A DNA stretch of 23,168 nt from the IMG/VR virus record IMGVR_UViG_3300007734_000488, positions 1 to 23,168 of that record. The stretch is one strand, 5' to 3'. The notes under the pieces were generated by a model. The model was not told the origin of the DNA. It was given only the letters and a program-made list of their open reading frames with translations, and ran no database searches. The stretch comes from a virus. Position numbers and translations under genes: made by a program. Below are positions 13,635-21,954 of the stretch, piece by piece (position 1 is the first letter of the stretch; the number at the start of each line of letters is the position of its first letter).

Positions 13635-14882
13635 TTAAGCGGCAACCCGGCAAGCAAGCTCGGGGTACAGCGGTGCCCAGCCGTAGAGAACGTCTACACG
13701 GGTTGGGATTGAGTCATTGTTGATAGTGTACTGGCGCACAACCCGCATGGACAGGCCCAGTTCCTTGTCAGCTGCACGGCCTGCAAAGTGGACACCATCT
13801 GGCAGCTCGAGGTCAGCGCAGGCCATCGTGAAGGCATTTTTGTGCATCACAATGTTCTGTGGCGAAACCGTGCCAGTGTTGTTGAACGGGGTCACCACTG
13901 CGGTTGCGCTGGTGCTATTGACCACCACATTCTGGAATTGACCAGCAGTAATCACAGCAGGGCTGACGATCACAGAAGTCGTACCAGAGGTTGCAACCGT
14001 CACATCAGCCTGGACAACAAAACTACGCAGACGGTTGGAGCCGTAAGCTGCACGATTTTGTGGGTTAGCTGCAAAGATGTTTGCAATGGTGATGGTATCG
14101 CCTTGCTTGAGTCCAGCCGTAGCAGTGGTTGCAGTCAGAGCAATGGTGGACGTTGATGCCCAGCCGCTGGTCAGAAAGCCCGTTGCCGTGGTAGTAGCGC
14201 AGGCCAGGGTAGCAGTGGAGTAGGAGCCAAAGGTTTGGCTAACCACGTTCTGATCCATCTTCCACATCATGCCTGCTGAGTCCTTACCCATCATGCCACG
14301 CTCGTATTGCTTGGCGATGGTGTTGCTTGGCACAAACAGACCTTTGAGCGAGTCAACAATGGTTGCACCAGTGAATGGCTCAACGATGCAGGCTCGGCGT
14401 CCATCACGGGGTGCGCCCTCAGAGTCCAGGTATGCGCCTGCCGTCAGGTAGGTGAGCAAGCTGGTGGGGACGGTGCCAGCAGTGCCGACAATGTTGGCAG
14501 TGTTATTTTTTGCCATAACCAGGCCATCACGGTCAATCTTGTTGGCAATAGCAGCCACAGCTGGTTTCAGCACTCGATCGCTAAAGCGATCAAGTGACAG
14601 TGCCAGGTCTTGCGTGGTGAACTGGGTATCAACGTGGAACTGTGTAGACAGGGTAACGGGGACGGATGTCTCGTTAAAGTCTTCCACATTCAGCGCTGGG
14701 CCAGAGGTGCCGACAAAGCGTCCAGGACGGCGAACATTTAATGTTGCGCCAATCTTTGCGCCTGTTACAGCGAATTGATCGTCATAGTTACGCTCAACTT
14801 GGCTCGTAAAAGTCAACTCGTTTTCCAAGACCATCAACGCTTCGTTGGTGATCATGCTGATGGTAAGCAAATTATTTGCCAT
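13635..14882 (-). CDS. Major capsid (coat) protein, P22 gp5-like
   Basis: 415 residues, close to P22 coat (430). The N-terminal pattern (LLTISMITNEALMVLENELT, VERNYDDQF, GATLNVRRPGRF) and the DLALSLDRFSDRVLKPAVAA stretch are typical of the P22 coat family with the HK97 fold. The Thr/Ala/Val-rich middle (about 225-320) probably corresponds to the inserted I-domain region of this family. The C-terminus has HKNAFTMACADLELPDG and LSMRVVRQYTI, also family features. AAGGAAATATC gives a good ribosome-binding site. It follows the scaffold gene by 20 bases, the usual scaffold-coat order. Confidence 0.92.
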   Translation of the reverse strand: MANNLLTISMITNEALMVLENELTFTSQVERNYDDQFAVTGAKIGATLNVRRPGRFVGTSGPALNVEDFNETSVPVTLSTQFHVDTQFTTQDLALSLDRFSDRVLKPAVAAIANKIDRDGLVMAKNNTANIVGTAGTVPTSLLTYLTAGAYLDSEGAPRDGRRACIVEPFTGATIVDSLKGLFVPSNTIAKQYERGMMGKDSAGMMWKMDQNVVSQTFGSYSTATLACATTTATGFLTSGWASTSTIALTATTATAGLKQGDTITIANIFAANPQNRAAYGSNRLRSFVVQADVTVATSGTTSVIVSPAVITAGQFQNVVVNSTSATAVVTPFNNTGTVSPQNIVMHKNAFTMACADLELPDGVHFAGRAADKELGLSMRVVRQYTINNDSIPTRVDVLYGWAPLYPELACRVAA

Positions 14883-14902
14883 GATATTTCCTTAAAAAAT
14901 GG

Positions 14903-15793
14903 TTATCGAATTTGCCCGTTAAGTCTACCTGCTTTCCAGGCTTGATAGCTGCCATGAAACTGCCCATCAGCAGTTAATGCAACATCACGCCCGGTGGCGG
15001 CTGACCGAATCGGGTTAATCGGTGGACTAGCTCGACTTTTCTGCACAACAGGCTTTGAGTCTTGTTTTTCAAACATGGCCTCTAACTTCCCAATTTGTCG
15101 CAGCTGTGCGGCTGGCGTCATCCCTTGCAGCTTTTCAACGAACTCGGGATTATCAGCAAGGTGATACAGCAGCTGTGGCCCAACATCTGACTCAAAGATG
15201 GCATCTCGCACTTCATTGACCACTGTCATGTCTGCGCTTTTTACCACTTGCTCAAAGTTCGGGATACTTGCTTTGGCTTGTGTGACCCGTTCTGACCAGG
15301 TGTTTAACACCTGCTCTTTCTCGGCCTGCACCTTTGCCTGTACCGCTTTCTGCTTTTCTTCCCCCAGTCGCTGGTCAACCTTGTAGTCTGTCAATGCCTT
15401 GGCATATTCAAACATATCGGTAAACTGGCTTGGGTCTGGTTCGGCTTCGCCCTTTGGCGCTTGCTGCCGTTCCATTTCCGCTAACCGCTGTTCAAGACTT
15501 AACCTGGCTTCACGCTCCCGCAAGGCTTCTTGCTTTGCTTCGTCACGGGCTTTGGTTACTGCCTCAAATCGCCGTTCAATCTTAGGTCGTCTTTTTTCCT
15601 CTGTTGTTTGCTGGTCTTCGCTGGCTGGTTCACTCTGACTGTCGTCATCCTGTGGCTCTATTGTTTCAATAGCCTCACGGGGCGGCTTGTCAGCTAAACC
15701 TAGCTTTTCAGCTTGGAATTCAGCTAAATTTTCGCTTGTGACCGTAGTGGCCTCAAGTCTTTTCTGCGTTTCACTTATCGCTACTTCAGACAT
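14903..15793 (-). CDS. Capsid scaffolding protein
   Basis: 296 residues, very similar in length to P22 gp8 (303). The N-terminal third is acidic and disordered (TIEPQDDDSQSEPASEDQQT), the centre is a long charged coiled coil (about 65-160, with many Glu, Arg, Lys and Gln), and the C-terminus is basic (SRASPPINPIRS, AWKAGRLNGQIR), as expected for the coat-binding end of a scaffold. It is placed between portal and coat as in P22. GGAG lies 7 bases before the ATG. Scaffolds are weakly conserved, so the call rests on position, length and composition. Confidence 0.82.
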   Translation of the reverse strand: MSEVAISETQKRLEATTVTSENLAEFQAEKLGLADKPPREAIETIEPQDDDSQSEPASEDQQTTEEKRRPKIERRFEAVTKARDEAKQEALREREARLSLEQRLAEMERQQAPKGEAEPDPSQFTDMFEYAKALTDYKVDQRLGEEKQKAVQAKVQAEKEQVLNTWSERVTQAKASIPNFEQVVKSADMTVVNEVRDAIFESDVGPQLLYHLADNPEFVEKLQGMTPAAQLRQIGKLEAMFEKQDSKPVVQKSRASPPINPIRSAATGRDVALTADGQFHGSYQAWKAGRLNGQIR

Positions 15794-15873
15794 GGATTAC
15801 TCCAAGGATTTGCCCCGTTACTACCCACGGGTCGGGTTTGGGCAATATTACCCGAAAACAAATGGTTTAGCAA

Positions 15874-17985
15874 TTATTGCATCGGCTGAGCTGGTTGAAT
15901 CAATGGGTTGGCCCCTTCGCTAATATCTTGGGCAGCAAATTGGGCATATTGGCCCTGCTCAACATTCCTACGGTCAATTTCTTGCATCAGTCGATTGGTG
16001 TCCATGTTATGCAGCAACATTTGCACAATTGCATCCAGTTCAGTCTTGTTCTGGCTGGTCACGGCACGGGTATTCTGGTCATTAACCTTAACTTCTGCCA
16101 TTGTTTCGGTGTTATGCGCCCGTGCGGTAACGTCCATCAGCTTGCGCCTGGTCTCGCCATCATCCCGCATCTTGGCAATCTGCCCTCGGTTATTGATCTC
16201 GAGCTGGGCGGCTTGTAATTGCTGTTGCATTTGTTGCAGTTGTTGCTGCTGCTGCGCCAATTGCATTTGCACCTGGGGCGGCACTTCAGATTTCTCGTCA
16301 ATCTGCGCCATCGGGTTTCTAGCTGCCAGCCTGTCAGCAATCACATCTGCGCCTGGAAAGTCCATATTCCTAAACACCAGGTCGCCTGCCAGGTCAAACA
16401 GTTCCTTGTTGCCTGATAGTAGTGGCATCATGGCCTCAACAGCCTGCTGGCGCTTGGATTGGAACCCTGGCCCAGTGTCCATCACAACGTCATACTCGCC
16501 CACCGTCACATCGTTCAACACTTCGCCCACCGCGGTTTGTTCGTTGATGGTGGTCATGTCTGGCTGTCCATCGCTGCCGATAATCCGCATCACCCGCTGG
16601 GTATCGTAAATCTTGGGTATCAAATCCAGCAGAATCTTGCCCGTATGTTTGATGCTGCGGGTCAGGTTGTCGTAAAAATGGAAGTTGCTCAGATCAGTTT
16701 GGCTCTGCTGCCCCTGGAGCGCTTTGCCGCTGATGTTGCCGCTTGGCAGCTGGTTAGGGTCCAGGATACCCAGCACCATTTGCAAGTCCATATTGATGGC
16801 ACTGGCAGCGTCCATGATGCCTGCGGGGGGCGCTTCGGGCTGTAGGCGCACTGGAACTGGCGCAGGCTGGCCTTCTATGTCTTTCTGCTTGTAACGCAGC
16901 ACAGGGCTGCTCTTGATGTTTGCCAATGCCCATTCATTTTCATGGCCTTCGTCCTGGCCTTCAGCAAGCAGCCACTTGGCCTTTGGTGCCAGGGCAATGC
17001 TCTCAGTCATGCTGGTGCGCCAGAAGTTGTACATCCGCTGGGGGTCTTTAGCAAACCGCACCAGGCCATACTTCTTGCGTTTGTCGTCAACGATCACTTG
17101 AGCGCCGTAGCAGGGCACGATGGGAATGTATTTGCCGTCCCAGGTCTTTTCTTCCAAAATCTCGAGCGCTGTCATCTTGCACCATTTGACTGCCCTGCGG
17201 AAACTCTCACGGGTATCCACCACCGTCAATCCTGCGGCTGCTACACGCTCAAGGAATCGGTCAGAGTCTGCAAACCCACTGCTGCCATCACTCAACAAGT
17301 ACAGCTTGGCCTTTTCCCTGGTGACGTAGAAGAATTCAGCAATCCGAATATCCTCTTTGGTCACCCAGCTTGCGGAATTGTCACCAGTGCTGCGGTGCGT
17401 AAAGTTGGCCCCATCATCAGCGTCTGGGTACATTTCCTTAAAAATGGTCTTGCTTAACAGTGTTGTAACCAAGCAACGCTCGGCATCTGAACCGTCTGGT
17501 CTTACGCTGTTGGGGTCAAAGTAGACCGTAAATGGGTTGTCGATGGCATCAATGTAGATTTCCTGGTCAAAAGAATCCTCGCTGACATACTTGGTATTGA
17601 TGCGCCAGTAACCCCAGCCCATACGCACTGCATAGTCAAAGGCGGTGTCGTAGGCGGTATCGGCGTTGCTGTTGACCTCAATGTGACGGGTAATGCCTTC
17701 CAGCACTTGGGCAATCTTGTAGTCTGCCAGGTTGTTCACTGGATGCACTTTGATGCGGGGGCGCTGCATACGTTGCTGGTTGGTCACCTGGCGCACATAA
17801 GCATCAATCTTGTTGATGGTCAGGCATGGCCTGGCCTCGAGGTTCCTGCTGTTCTGGATTTCCACAGGCCACTGGTCACCAGCTGCAAACCGTATGTCTT
17901 GCAGGGCTTCGCTGCGATTAGTGCTGTCGCTGTCGTTCACCAGCTGCCAAAACTTAATGGCATCGTCAATGCGAGGGTCGTTCAT
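15874..17985 (-). CDS. Portal protein, P22 gp1-like
   Basis: About 703 residues, close to P22 portal (725). I place the start at the ATG at 17985, because AAGGA sits 5 bases before it; the ATG at 17991 touches that site and is less likely. Typical P22-portal features are RFAAGDQWPVEI, RPCLTINKIDAYVRQVTNQQ, the YDTAFDYAVRMGWGYWRI stretch and FTVYFDPNS in the first 170 residues. Residues about 572-598 form a Gln-rich coiled coil (QLAQQQQQLQQMQQQLQAAQ), matching the C-terminal barrel region. Portal dodecamers form the DNA entry and exit vertex, bind the terminase, then the gp4-type adaptor. It starts 8 bases after the terminase stop. Confidence 0.92.
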   Translation of the reverse strand: MNDPRIDDAIKFWQLVNDSDSTNRSEALQDIRFAAGDQWPVEIQNSRNLEARPCLTINKIDAYVRQVTNQQRMQRPRIKVHPVNNLADYKIAQVLEGITRHIEVNSNADTAYDTAFDYAVRMGWGYWRINTKYVSEDSFDQEIYIDAIDNPFTVYFDPNSVRPDGSDAERCLVTTLLSKTIFKEMYPDADDGANFTHRSTGDNSASWVTKEDIRIAEFFYVTREKAKLYLLSDGSSGFADSDRFLERVAAAGLTVVDTRESFRRAVKWCKMTALEILEEKTWDGKYIPIVPCYGAQVIVDDKRKKYGLVRFAKDPQRMYNFWRTSMTESIALAPKAKWLLAEGQDEGHENEWALANIKSSPVLRYKQKDIEGQPAPVPVRLQPEAPPAGIMDAASAINMDLQMVLGILDPNQLPSGNISGKALQGQQSQTDLSNFHFYDNLTRSIKHTGKILLDLIPKIYDTQRVMRIIGSDGQPDMTTINEQTAVGEVLNDVTVGEYDVVMDTGPGFQSKRQQAVEAMMPLLSGNKELFDLAGDLVFRNMDFPGADVIADRLAARNPMAQIDEKSEVPPQVQMQLAQQQQQLQQMQQQLQAAQLEINNRGQIAKMRDDGETRRKLMDVTARAHNTETMAEVKVNDQNTRAVTSQNKTELDAIVQMLLHNMDTNRLMQEIDRRNVEQGQYAQFAAQDISEGANPLIQPAQPMQ

Positions 17986-17993
17986 GGTCATCC

Positions 17994-19253
17994 TTAATTC
18001 ATCCAGCTGCCTGCGGCCTCGAGCATGGGTTTAGGTTTGCGCTTGGCTGGTTCCCGAATCATAAGGCCAATGTACCGGAAGGCATCAGCACCGTGGCTGT
18101 AGTGGTCGTGCAGGGGGTTGCGGCTGAATTGCCCGGTGTCTGGGTCTACCTCGTAGCGGTAATGGCGCAAACAGGCCAGCCCATCGGCTGAGTGCTCTCG
18201 GTCAAAGTAGCAATTGGGGAATATTGTCCTGGCGGCGTTGATGCTGTCCACCACAGGCACTCGGGGCAAAATGTGGGTTTTGTAGCCTGCTGCCCTCACA
18301 ATGTCGTCAATGCTGCGCCCAGCTGCTGCTAGCGTTTTGTTCTCTGCATCGTGCGGGAGCCAGACCGTATCGTAGTGGTAGCCATACGTCTGCATGGTTG
18401 CCAAGTAAAAGCTGATGGTCTTCTGGCTGTCCTCAATGTACCGAATCAGCCTGGTTTCCATGCCTACAAACTGCAAAAACCAGATGGCGGTGCTGTCAGA
18501 CCATCCCAAGTCAAAGACAGCGTGTACAGGCTTTGTGGCGTCAAACGGCACCCGGCAGATACGCCCATCCATCTCGGCCTGCTGCATTTCCTTGGCAAAG
18601 ATGGCACCATCCACTGTCTGGCGGCACAGCCCTTCCCAGACCTGGTTGTAGGCTTCTTCGTCCCTTTGCTTGAGCGCATCTTTCTCCAGGCGCAGTGTCT
18701 CTGGAAACCAGGGGTTATCTGACCAGTTGACCTTGATCTGGATGCAGTCATCAGGCGGCTTGACAACAAATCGTTGGTAGGTCTCGTCTGTTTCTAGCTC
18801 AGGGTTAAAGCTGACCCATATCTCACTGTCTTCCTTGCGGATGGTTGGTATCAGCACGTTCCAGGACAAGCGGCTGACGGTCTGGGCTTCTTCCACCCAG
18901 CAAATGTCCACGCCCTCAAATGACTTGATGTTGCTGATGTTGTTCTTCAGCCCGGCAAAGGCAAACTCGGTGCCGTTAGAGCCACGGATACTGGCCTGGG
19001 TGATCTCGTAGAAACTGTGCAGGCCCAATGCCTCAATCTGGTCACACAGCAGCTTGTGGACGCTATCCCTAATGCTTGTCTGGAACTCACGGGCGCAGAG
19101 TATGCGAGTTGGCTGCTTGGCACCTTTGATCAGCAATGCTCGAGCAATGCCCCAGCTCTTAGCCCCGCCCCTGCCACCGTAGCAAACCTTGTAGCGGCTG
19201 CGCTGGAACAGGCTTTGCAGCTTGAGTGGGAACTCGGCCTTGGCGTCATTCAT
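17994..19253 (-). CDS. terL: Terminase large subunit (packaging ATPase-nuclease)
   Basis: 419 residues from the ATG at 19253, which overlaps the small-subunit stop by 8 bases; a TTG four codons upstream is less likely. The N-terminal ATPase has Walker A GGRGGAKS at 26-33 and Walker B VDICWVEEA at 115-123. The C-terminal RNase H-like nuclease has its acidic residues at Asp248 (FDLGWSD), Asp302 (LPHDAENK) and Asp390 (HGADAFRY). The enzyme cuts concatemeric DNA and pumps it into the procapsid through the portal. All key motifs are present, so it should be active. Packaging type (headful or otherwise) cannot be read with certainty, though P22-type relatives use headful packaging. Confidence 0.95.
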   Translation of the reverse strand: MNDAKAEFPLKLQSLFQRSRYKVCYGGRGGAKSWGIARALLIKGAKQPTRILCAREFQTSIRDSVHKLLCDQIEALGLHSFYEITQASIRGSNGTEFAFAGLKNNISNIKSFEGVDICWVEEAQTVSRLSWNVLIPTIRKEDSEIWVSFNPELETDETYQRFVVKPPDDCIQIKVNWSDNPWFPETLRLEKDALKQRDEEAYNQVWEGLCRQTVDGAIFAKEMQQAEMDGRICRVPFDATKPVHAVFDLGWSDSTAIWFLQFVGMETRLIRYIEDSQKTISFYLATMQTYGYHYDTVWLPHDAENKTLAAAGRSIDDIVRAAGYKTHILPRVPVVDSINAARTIFPNCYFDREHSADGLACLRHYRYEVDPDTGQFSRNPLHDHYSHGADAFRYIGLMIREPAKRKPKPMLEAAGSWMN

Positions 19254-19614
19254 TGGGCTTGACAAAGGTCACCTGGATGCCCTGGAGCGCTTCCCCGTCC
19301 TTACCCGTGATCTCTTGCTTGACTGTCTCGGCCCATCGCAGCTGGGTCTTTGTCCACCAGATCAATGCCGTGGTGTCGCCGCCCGTAGCCTTGGCAAACA
19401 GTGTCTTGGCTATCTGCCCATTGGCCTTTGCCTTGCCCGTGTCCAGCTCGGTGCGGTAATACTTGCGGAGCGTCTTATCGTCTATCCCCACCAGGATGCC
19501 AATCTGCTCGTGAGGCAAGCCCAACCCACTGGTGTTCTCAACCAGTTTTCTCATCTTGTCGGTTGGCTCATGGGCCTCTTGAGGGATTAAGCCTTTAACA
19601 GGTTCGGTTCTCAT
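19246..19614 (-). CDS. terS: Terminase small subunit
   Basis: 122 residues when started at 19614 (MRTEPVKGLI). A longer frame from 19692 adds 26 hydrophobic, Trp-rich residues that look out of place and overlap another small gene, so I reject it. Residues about 35-60 contain a helix-turn-helix-like stretch (LPHEQIGILVGIDDKTLRKY) and the later QIAKTLFAKATGGDTTALIW and KTQLRW are typical of phage small subunits that recognise the packaging site. It overlaps terL by 8 bases. The ribosome-binding site is not evident. The packaging site often lies in or near this gene, but no repeat pattern marks it. Confidence 0.8.
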   Translation of the reverse strand: MRTEPVKGLIPQEAHEPTDKMRKLVENTSGLGLPHEQIGILVGIDDKTLRKYYRTELDTGKAKANGQIAKTLFAKATGGDTTALIWWTKTQLRWAETVKQEITGKDGEALQGIQVTFVKPNE

Positions 19615-19643
19615 TTTATATAGGGGAGCTGGTTTGTTGTATT

Positions 19644-19865
19644 TTAACCACAGAACAAGCCAAGCGGGTGATGTCCACCAGACTTCAGCCATCTTTCGAC
19701 TACTGCACCCATAAGGTCTAGGTTCGATTTCCAGAGCGCCCGTATCGTTGGGCTAGTCGTCACATCACCGTTCTGCTCTGTTCCTGTGATACCCCTAGCA
19801 AGTTCACGCGCTGGCTTGTCAGTAAGCGCATCACTTTTCTCGATAGCAACCGTAACAGGGTTCAT
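19644..19865 (-). CDS. Hypothetical small protein upstream of terminase
   Basis: 73 residues from the ATG at 19865, where it overlaps the stop of a 37-codon frame as ATGA; a GTG at 19907 in the same frame is an alternative. The N-terminal part is polar (VTVAIEKSDALTDKP), the C-terminal part is helical with aromatic and basic residues (TIRALWKSNLDLMGAVVERW). No family was recognised. It ends 29 bases before the chosen start of the terminase small subunit. The frame is open far upstream, interrupted only by a TGA at 19935-19937. Confidence 0.5.
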   Translation of the reverse strand: MNPVTVAIEKSDALTDKPARELARGITGTEQNGDVTTSPTIRALWKSNLDLMGAVVERWLKSGGHHPLGLFCG

Positions 19866-19975
19866 TGTTTCGCCATCAGCAATCGGTACTGGAACGCAAA
19901 AAGCCACTTTCTGCTGCGCTCTGATGGTGCAACATCAGTTCCCTTGGGGGGTAACGCATGAGAAAATGGCCTCAT
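19862..19975 (-). CDS. Candidate 37-residue peptide gene
   Basis: A short frame starting MRPFSHALPPKGT, basic and with aromatic residues near the end (RSRKWLFAFQYRLLMAKQ). Its TGA overlaps the ATG of the 73-residue gene, which is the coupling seen for real genes elsewhere in the window. It overlaps a 26-codon frame on the same strand in another phase. No ribosome-binding site is clear and no family was recognised, so coding status is uncertain. Confidence 0.35.
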   Translation of the reverse strand: MRPFSHALPPKGTDVAPSERSRKWLFAFQYRLLMAKQ

Positions 19976-20015
19976 ACCGTCTTGTGTTGCACCACTTGAC
20001 CAAAAAATTGTACAT
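19935..20015 (-). CDS. Candidate 26-residue peptide gene (possible broken start of the 73-residue gene)
   Basis: A 26-codon frame beginning MYNFLVKWCN whose ATG shares one base with the stop of the 21-residue membrane peptide (TGATG). It is in the same phase as the 73-residue gene downstream and is separated from it only by one TGA and 22 further open codons before its ATG. It may therefore be the start of a longer gene broken by a nonsense change, or chance. Coding status is low-confidence. Confidence 0.25.
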   Translation of the reverse strand: MYNFLVKWCNTRRYEAIFSCVTPQGN

Positions 20016-20080
20016 CAAATTTTCTCAATCAATGCCCAGATTACTAAAACAACAATGACAACAAGGACAATTTTTATCAT
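20015..20080 (-). CDS. Candidate 21-residue single-membrane-segment peptide
   Basis: The ATG overlaps the stop of the polyvalent-type gene as ATGA. The peptide is almost wholly hydrophobic (IKIVLVVIVVLVIWAL) and ends IEKI, so it should form one membrane helix with a short charged end. The precise coupling supports expression, but such a short frame could arise by chance. Function unknown. Confidence 0.4.
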   Translation of the reverse strand: MIKIVLVVIVVLVIWALIEKI

Positions 20081-21954
20081 TGGATAAAAGAGTTTATGCT
20101 GTTTTGCTGCTGGTCTTGCATCCCGGCACCCAGGCCAATGCCACCAATCGGTGCAGCGGTGAACAGCGGCTGGCCTTTCTTGACACCGCCACGCATCTCT
20201 GGGCTGATGTCAATGTAACGAACTGTTGCGTTGGTGTCTGGTGTCTGGTAGTAACTTCTGCCAGCTTTTTCAATTGTTCCTTTTTTGCCAATCGTTGTCT
20301 CACCCGTCTTGGCGTTGTACTTCTTGCCTTGCTTGGCTAAAAATGCAGGGTAAATTTCATCGTAATAGGCTTTCATGCCTTCACCGCCAATGGTCAGGTC
20401 ATCGCCTTTGATGGTTCCAGTTCTTTGCTCGGCAATCTGCTTTGCCATTGATTTACCCAAAACTTCCTCTACCGTCTTGCCTTGAGCTGGGCCTTCAATA
20501 AACTTACCATTTTTAACTTTCCCATCAAATGTATTTGATCCACCTTTATAGGCCTTAATCTTTATTTCATCAGGACGAATAGATGATCCTTCTTGGCTAG
20601 ATAAGCTATCAAATTTTGCTCTTTCAGTGCCAGTCATGTCTCTAAATGTTTTTTGACGCAATGCTTTAAGTTCGGCAGCCTCAATATCAGTTAACTTTTG
20701 ACCAGTCTGGAAAACAATCTCATCCACATTCTGGCGCAACTCATTGGCGTATCGCTCAATTTGCTGCTTACCCGTTGTCAGGCCAACCCTGTCATAGCCA
20801 TTGTCAGCAGCGTACTTCAGCGCACGTTTCAGCGCCAGTTGATGCCAGGTGTCCTTGAAGGGTGCGTCTGGGACGCCTTTTTGCATAATTGGTGGTAATG
20901 CATCAATTTCAGCTTTAATCTCTGCTGGAATAGGTTTATTTGCTTCCATATATGGCCAAGCAAGTTTTTCCAATTCTTTTCTACGTTCCTCAACTTTTGG
21001 ATTTTCATACCCCTTTTCCCGACCAGCCTGATGCCAATCGGATTGAATCTCCTCAATCAATAGCATTTTCTTGCCATCAGCATCCACTCGGTCATTGACC
21101 CTCATATGCGCTAGGATGTTGGGTTCGTCAAAGTGGGATGACTTGTAAATAGGCGCTTCACTAATTTGCCTCTGTAAAGATGTATTTTCATTTTGTAATC
21201 TGCTTATCTCACTGCGAATTTCATTTGTCCCACTGGTGCCGTACATTTCTTGACGCAATGCTTTAATTCTTTCCTCGTTTGCAATTTGAGCAGCCCTTGG
21301 CTTGTCCCATTGATTTGGCAACGTTAGCAATATCTCACGGTAGTTCTCACCACCAGGGAGTTGGTATTGACCATATTTTGTTGGATTAGGTACGCCAAGT
21401 CCTTTTAAATCAAGTGCTTCTGCCCTTGTATTAAACATTTCAGACTCTAAGAAATACTTGTTTGCAAGTTCTTTATTGCCAGCCGCTTGCGCTCTTTGAG
21501 CATTTCTAATAGCAACTTCAGCACCGCTATACAAACTATCAACAGTGCTTTGATCTCTGATATTTTGCAACTTCAATAATTCATTAAATTTTTCTTCACC
21601 GAAAGTAGGCGCATCTATTGGATGTTCTTTAAGCTGGCTTAATTCATTCTCAAGAGTTGCTAAACGAATCTTGTCGTAAGATGGTGCCTCACCCAACCTA
21701 ACCTCTTGCACATCCACTCGATTGCCAGCAATGTAGTCTTGCACCTCTTGCCGGGTCACATTAGGCTTGCCCTTCAGATAGTCATCCAGCCCCAACCAGG
21801 ACAGCTCCTCCTTCTTAACGTCTTGGCCCTTCATCAGATCATTGAGGAACGATTCGCCAGTGCCGGACTTGCGGGGAATGTTTAATGTTGCTTGCTCGGC
21901 TGCCGAGTAGAACCCCAACGGGGACACTGGTGCTTGCGGCTTGATTGGCACCAA
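20077..21954 (-). CDS. Polyvalent-type phage protein, C-terminal 625 residues (probably frameshifted)
   Basis: 625 residues from a TTG (21954) or GTG (21951); no ATG is available. It opens directly with SPLGFYSAAEQATLNIPR, then KKEELSWLGLDDYLKG and VTRQEVQDYIA (about 48-75), a module that in related phage proteins is usually internal. Further conserved blocks are YGQYQLPGGENYREILLTLP (194-213), FDEPNILAHMRVNDR (275-289), IEEIQSDWHQ (300-309) and APFKDTWHQLALKRALKYAA (364-383). This block order is found in large multi-domain 'polyvalent' proteins of phages and conjugative elements, some thought to be packaged and delivered into the cell. Enzyme activity is not assigned. It overlaps the 182-residue frame by 73 bases in another phase. 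Confidence 0.75.
   Translation of the reverse strand: MVPIKPQAPVSPLGFYSAAEQATLNIPRKSGTGESFLNDLMKGQDVKKEELSWLGLDDYLKGKPNVTRQEVQDYIAGNRVDVQEVRLGEAPSYDKIRLATLENELSQLKEHPIDAPTFGEEKFNELLKLQNIRDQSTVDSLYSGAEVAIRNAQRAQAAGNKELANKYFLESEMFNTRAEALDLKGLGVPNPTKYGQYQLPGGENYREILLTLPNQWDKPRAAQIANEERIKALRQEMYGTSGTNEIRSEISRLQNENTSLQRQISEAPIYKSSHFDEPNILAHMRVNDRVDADGKKMLLIEEIQSDWHQAGREKGYENPKVEERRKELEKLAWPYMEANKPIPAEIKAEIDALPPIMQKGVPDAPFKDTWHQLALKRALKYAADNGYDRVGLTTGKQQIERYANELRQNVDEIVFQTGQKLTDIEAAELKALRQKTFRDMTGTERAKFDSLSSQEGSSIRPDEIKIKAYKGGSNTFDGKVKNGKFIEGPAQGKTVEEVLGKSMAKQIAEQRTGTIKGDDLTIGGEGMKAYYDEIYPAFLAKQGKKYNAKTGETTIGKKGTIEKAGRSYYQTPDTNATVRYIDISPEMRGGVKKGQPLFTAAPIGGIGLGAGMQDQQQNSINSFIQ

Noticed and set aside
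15840-15853. Short inverted repeat GGGCAATATTACCC between portal and scaffold genes, considered as operator or terminator
   Set aside because: Imperfect, only 14 bases, with no T-run on the minus strand and no matching copy noticed elsewhere.
15908-16609. Long plus-strand open frame (233 codons) opposite the portal gene
   Set aside because: It mirrors the Gln-rich and helical portal sequence, is Cys/Ser-rich with no recognisable family, and lies fully inside a clear P22-type portal gene. The same holds for other plus-strand frames, for example 2157-2588, 16942-17457 and 18351-18722.
19615-19692. N-terminal extension of the terminase small subunit to 19692
   Set aside because: The added 26 residues are Trp-rich and hydrophobic, unlike small subunits, and overlap the 73-residue gene; the ATG at 19614 fits better.
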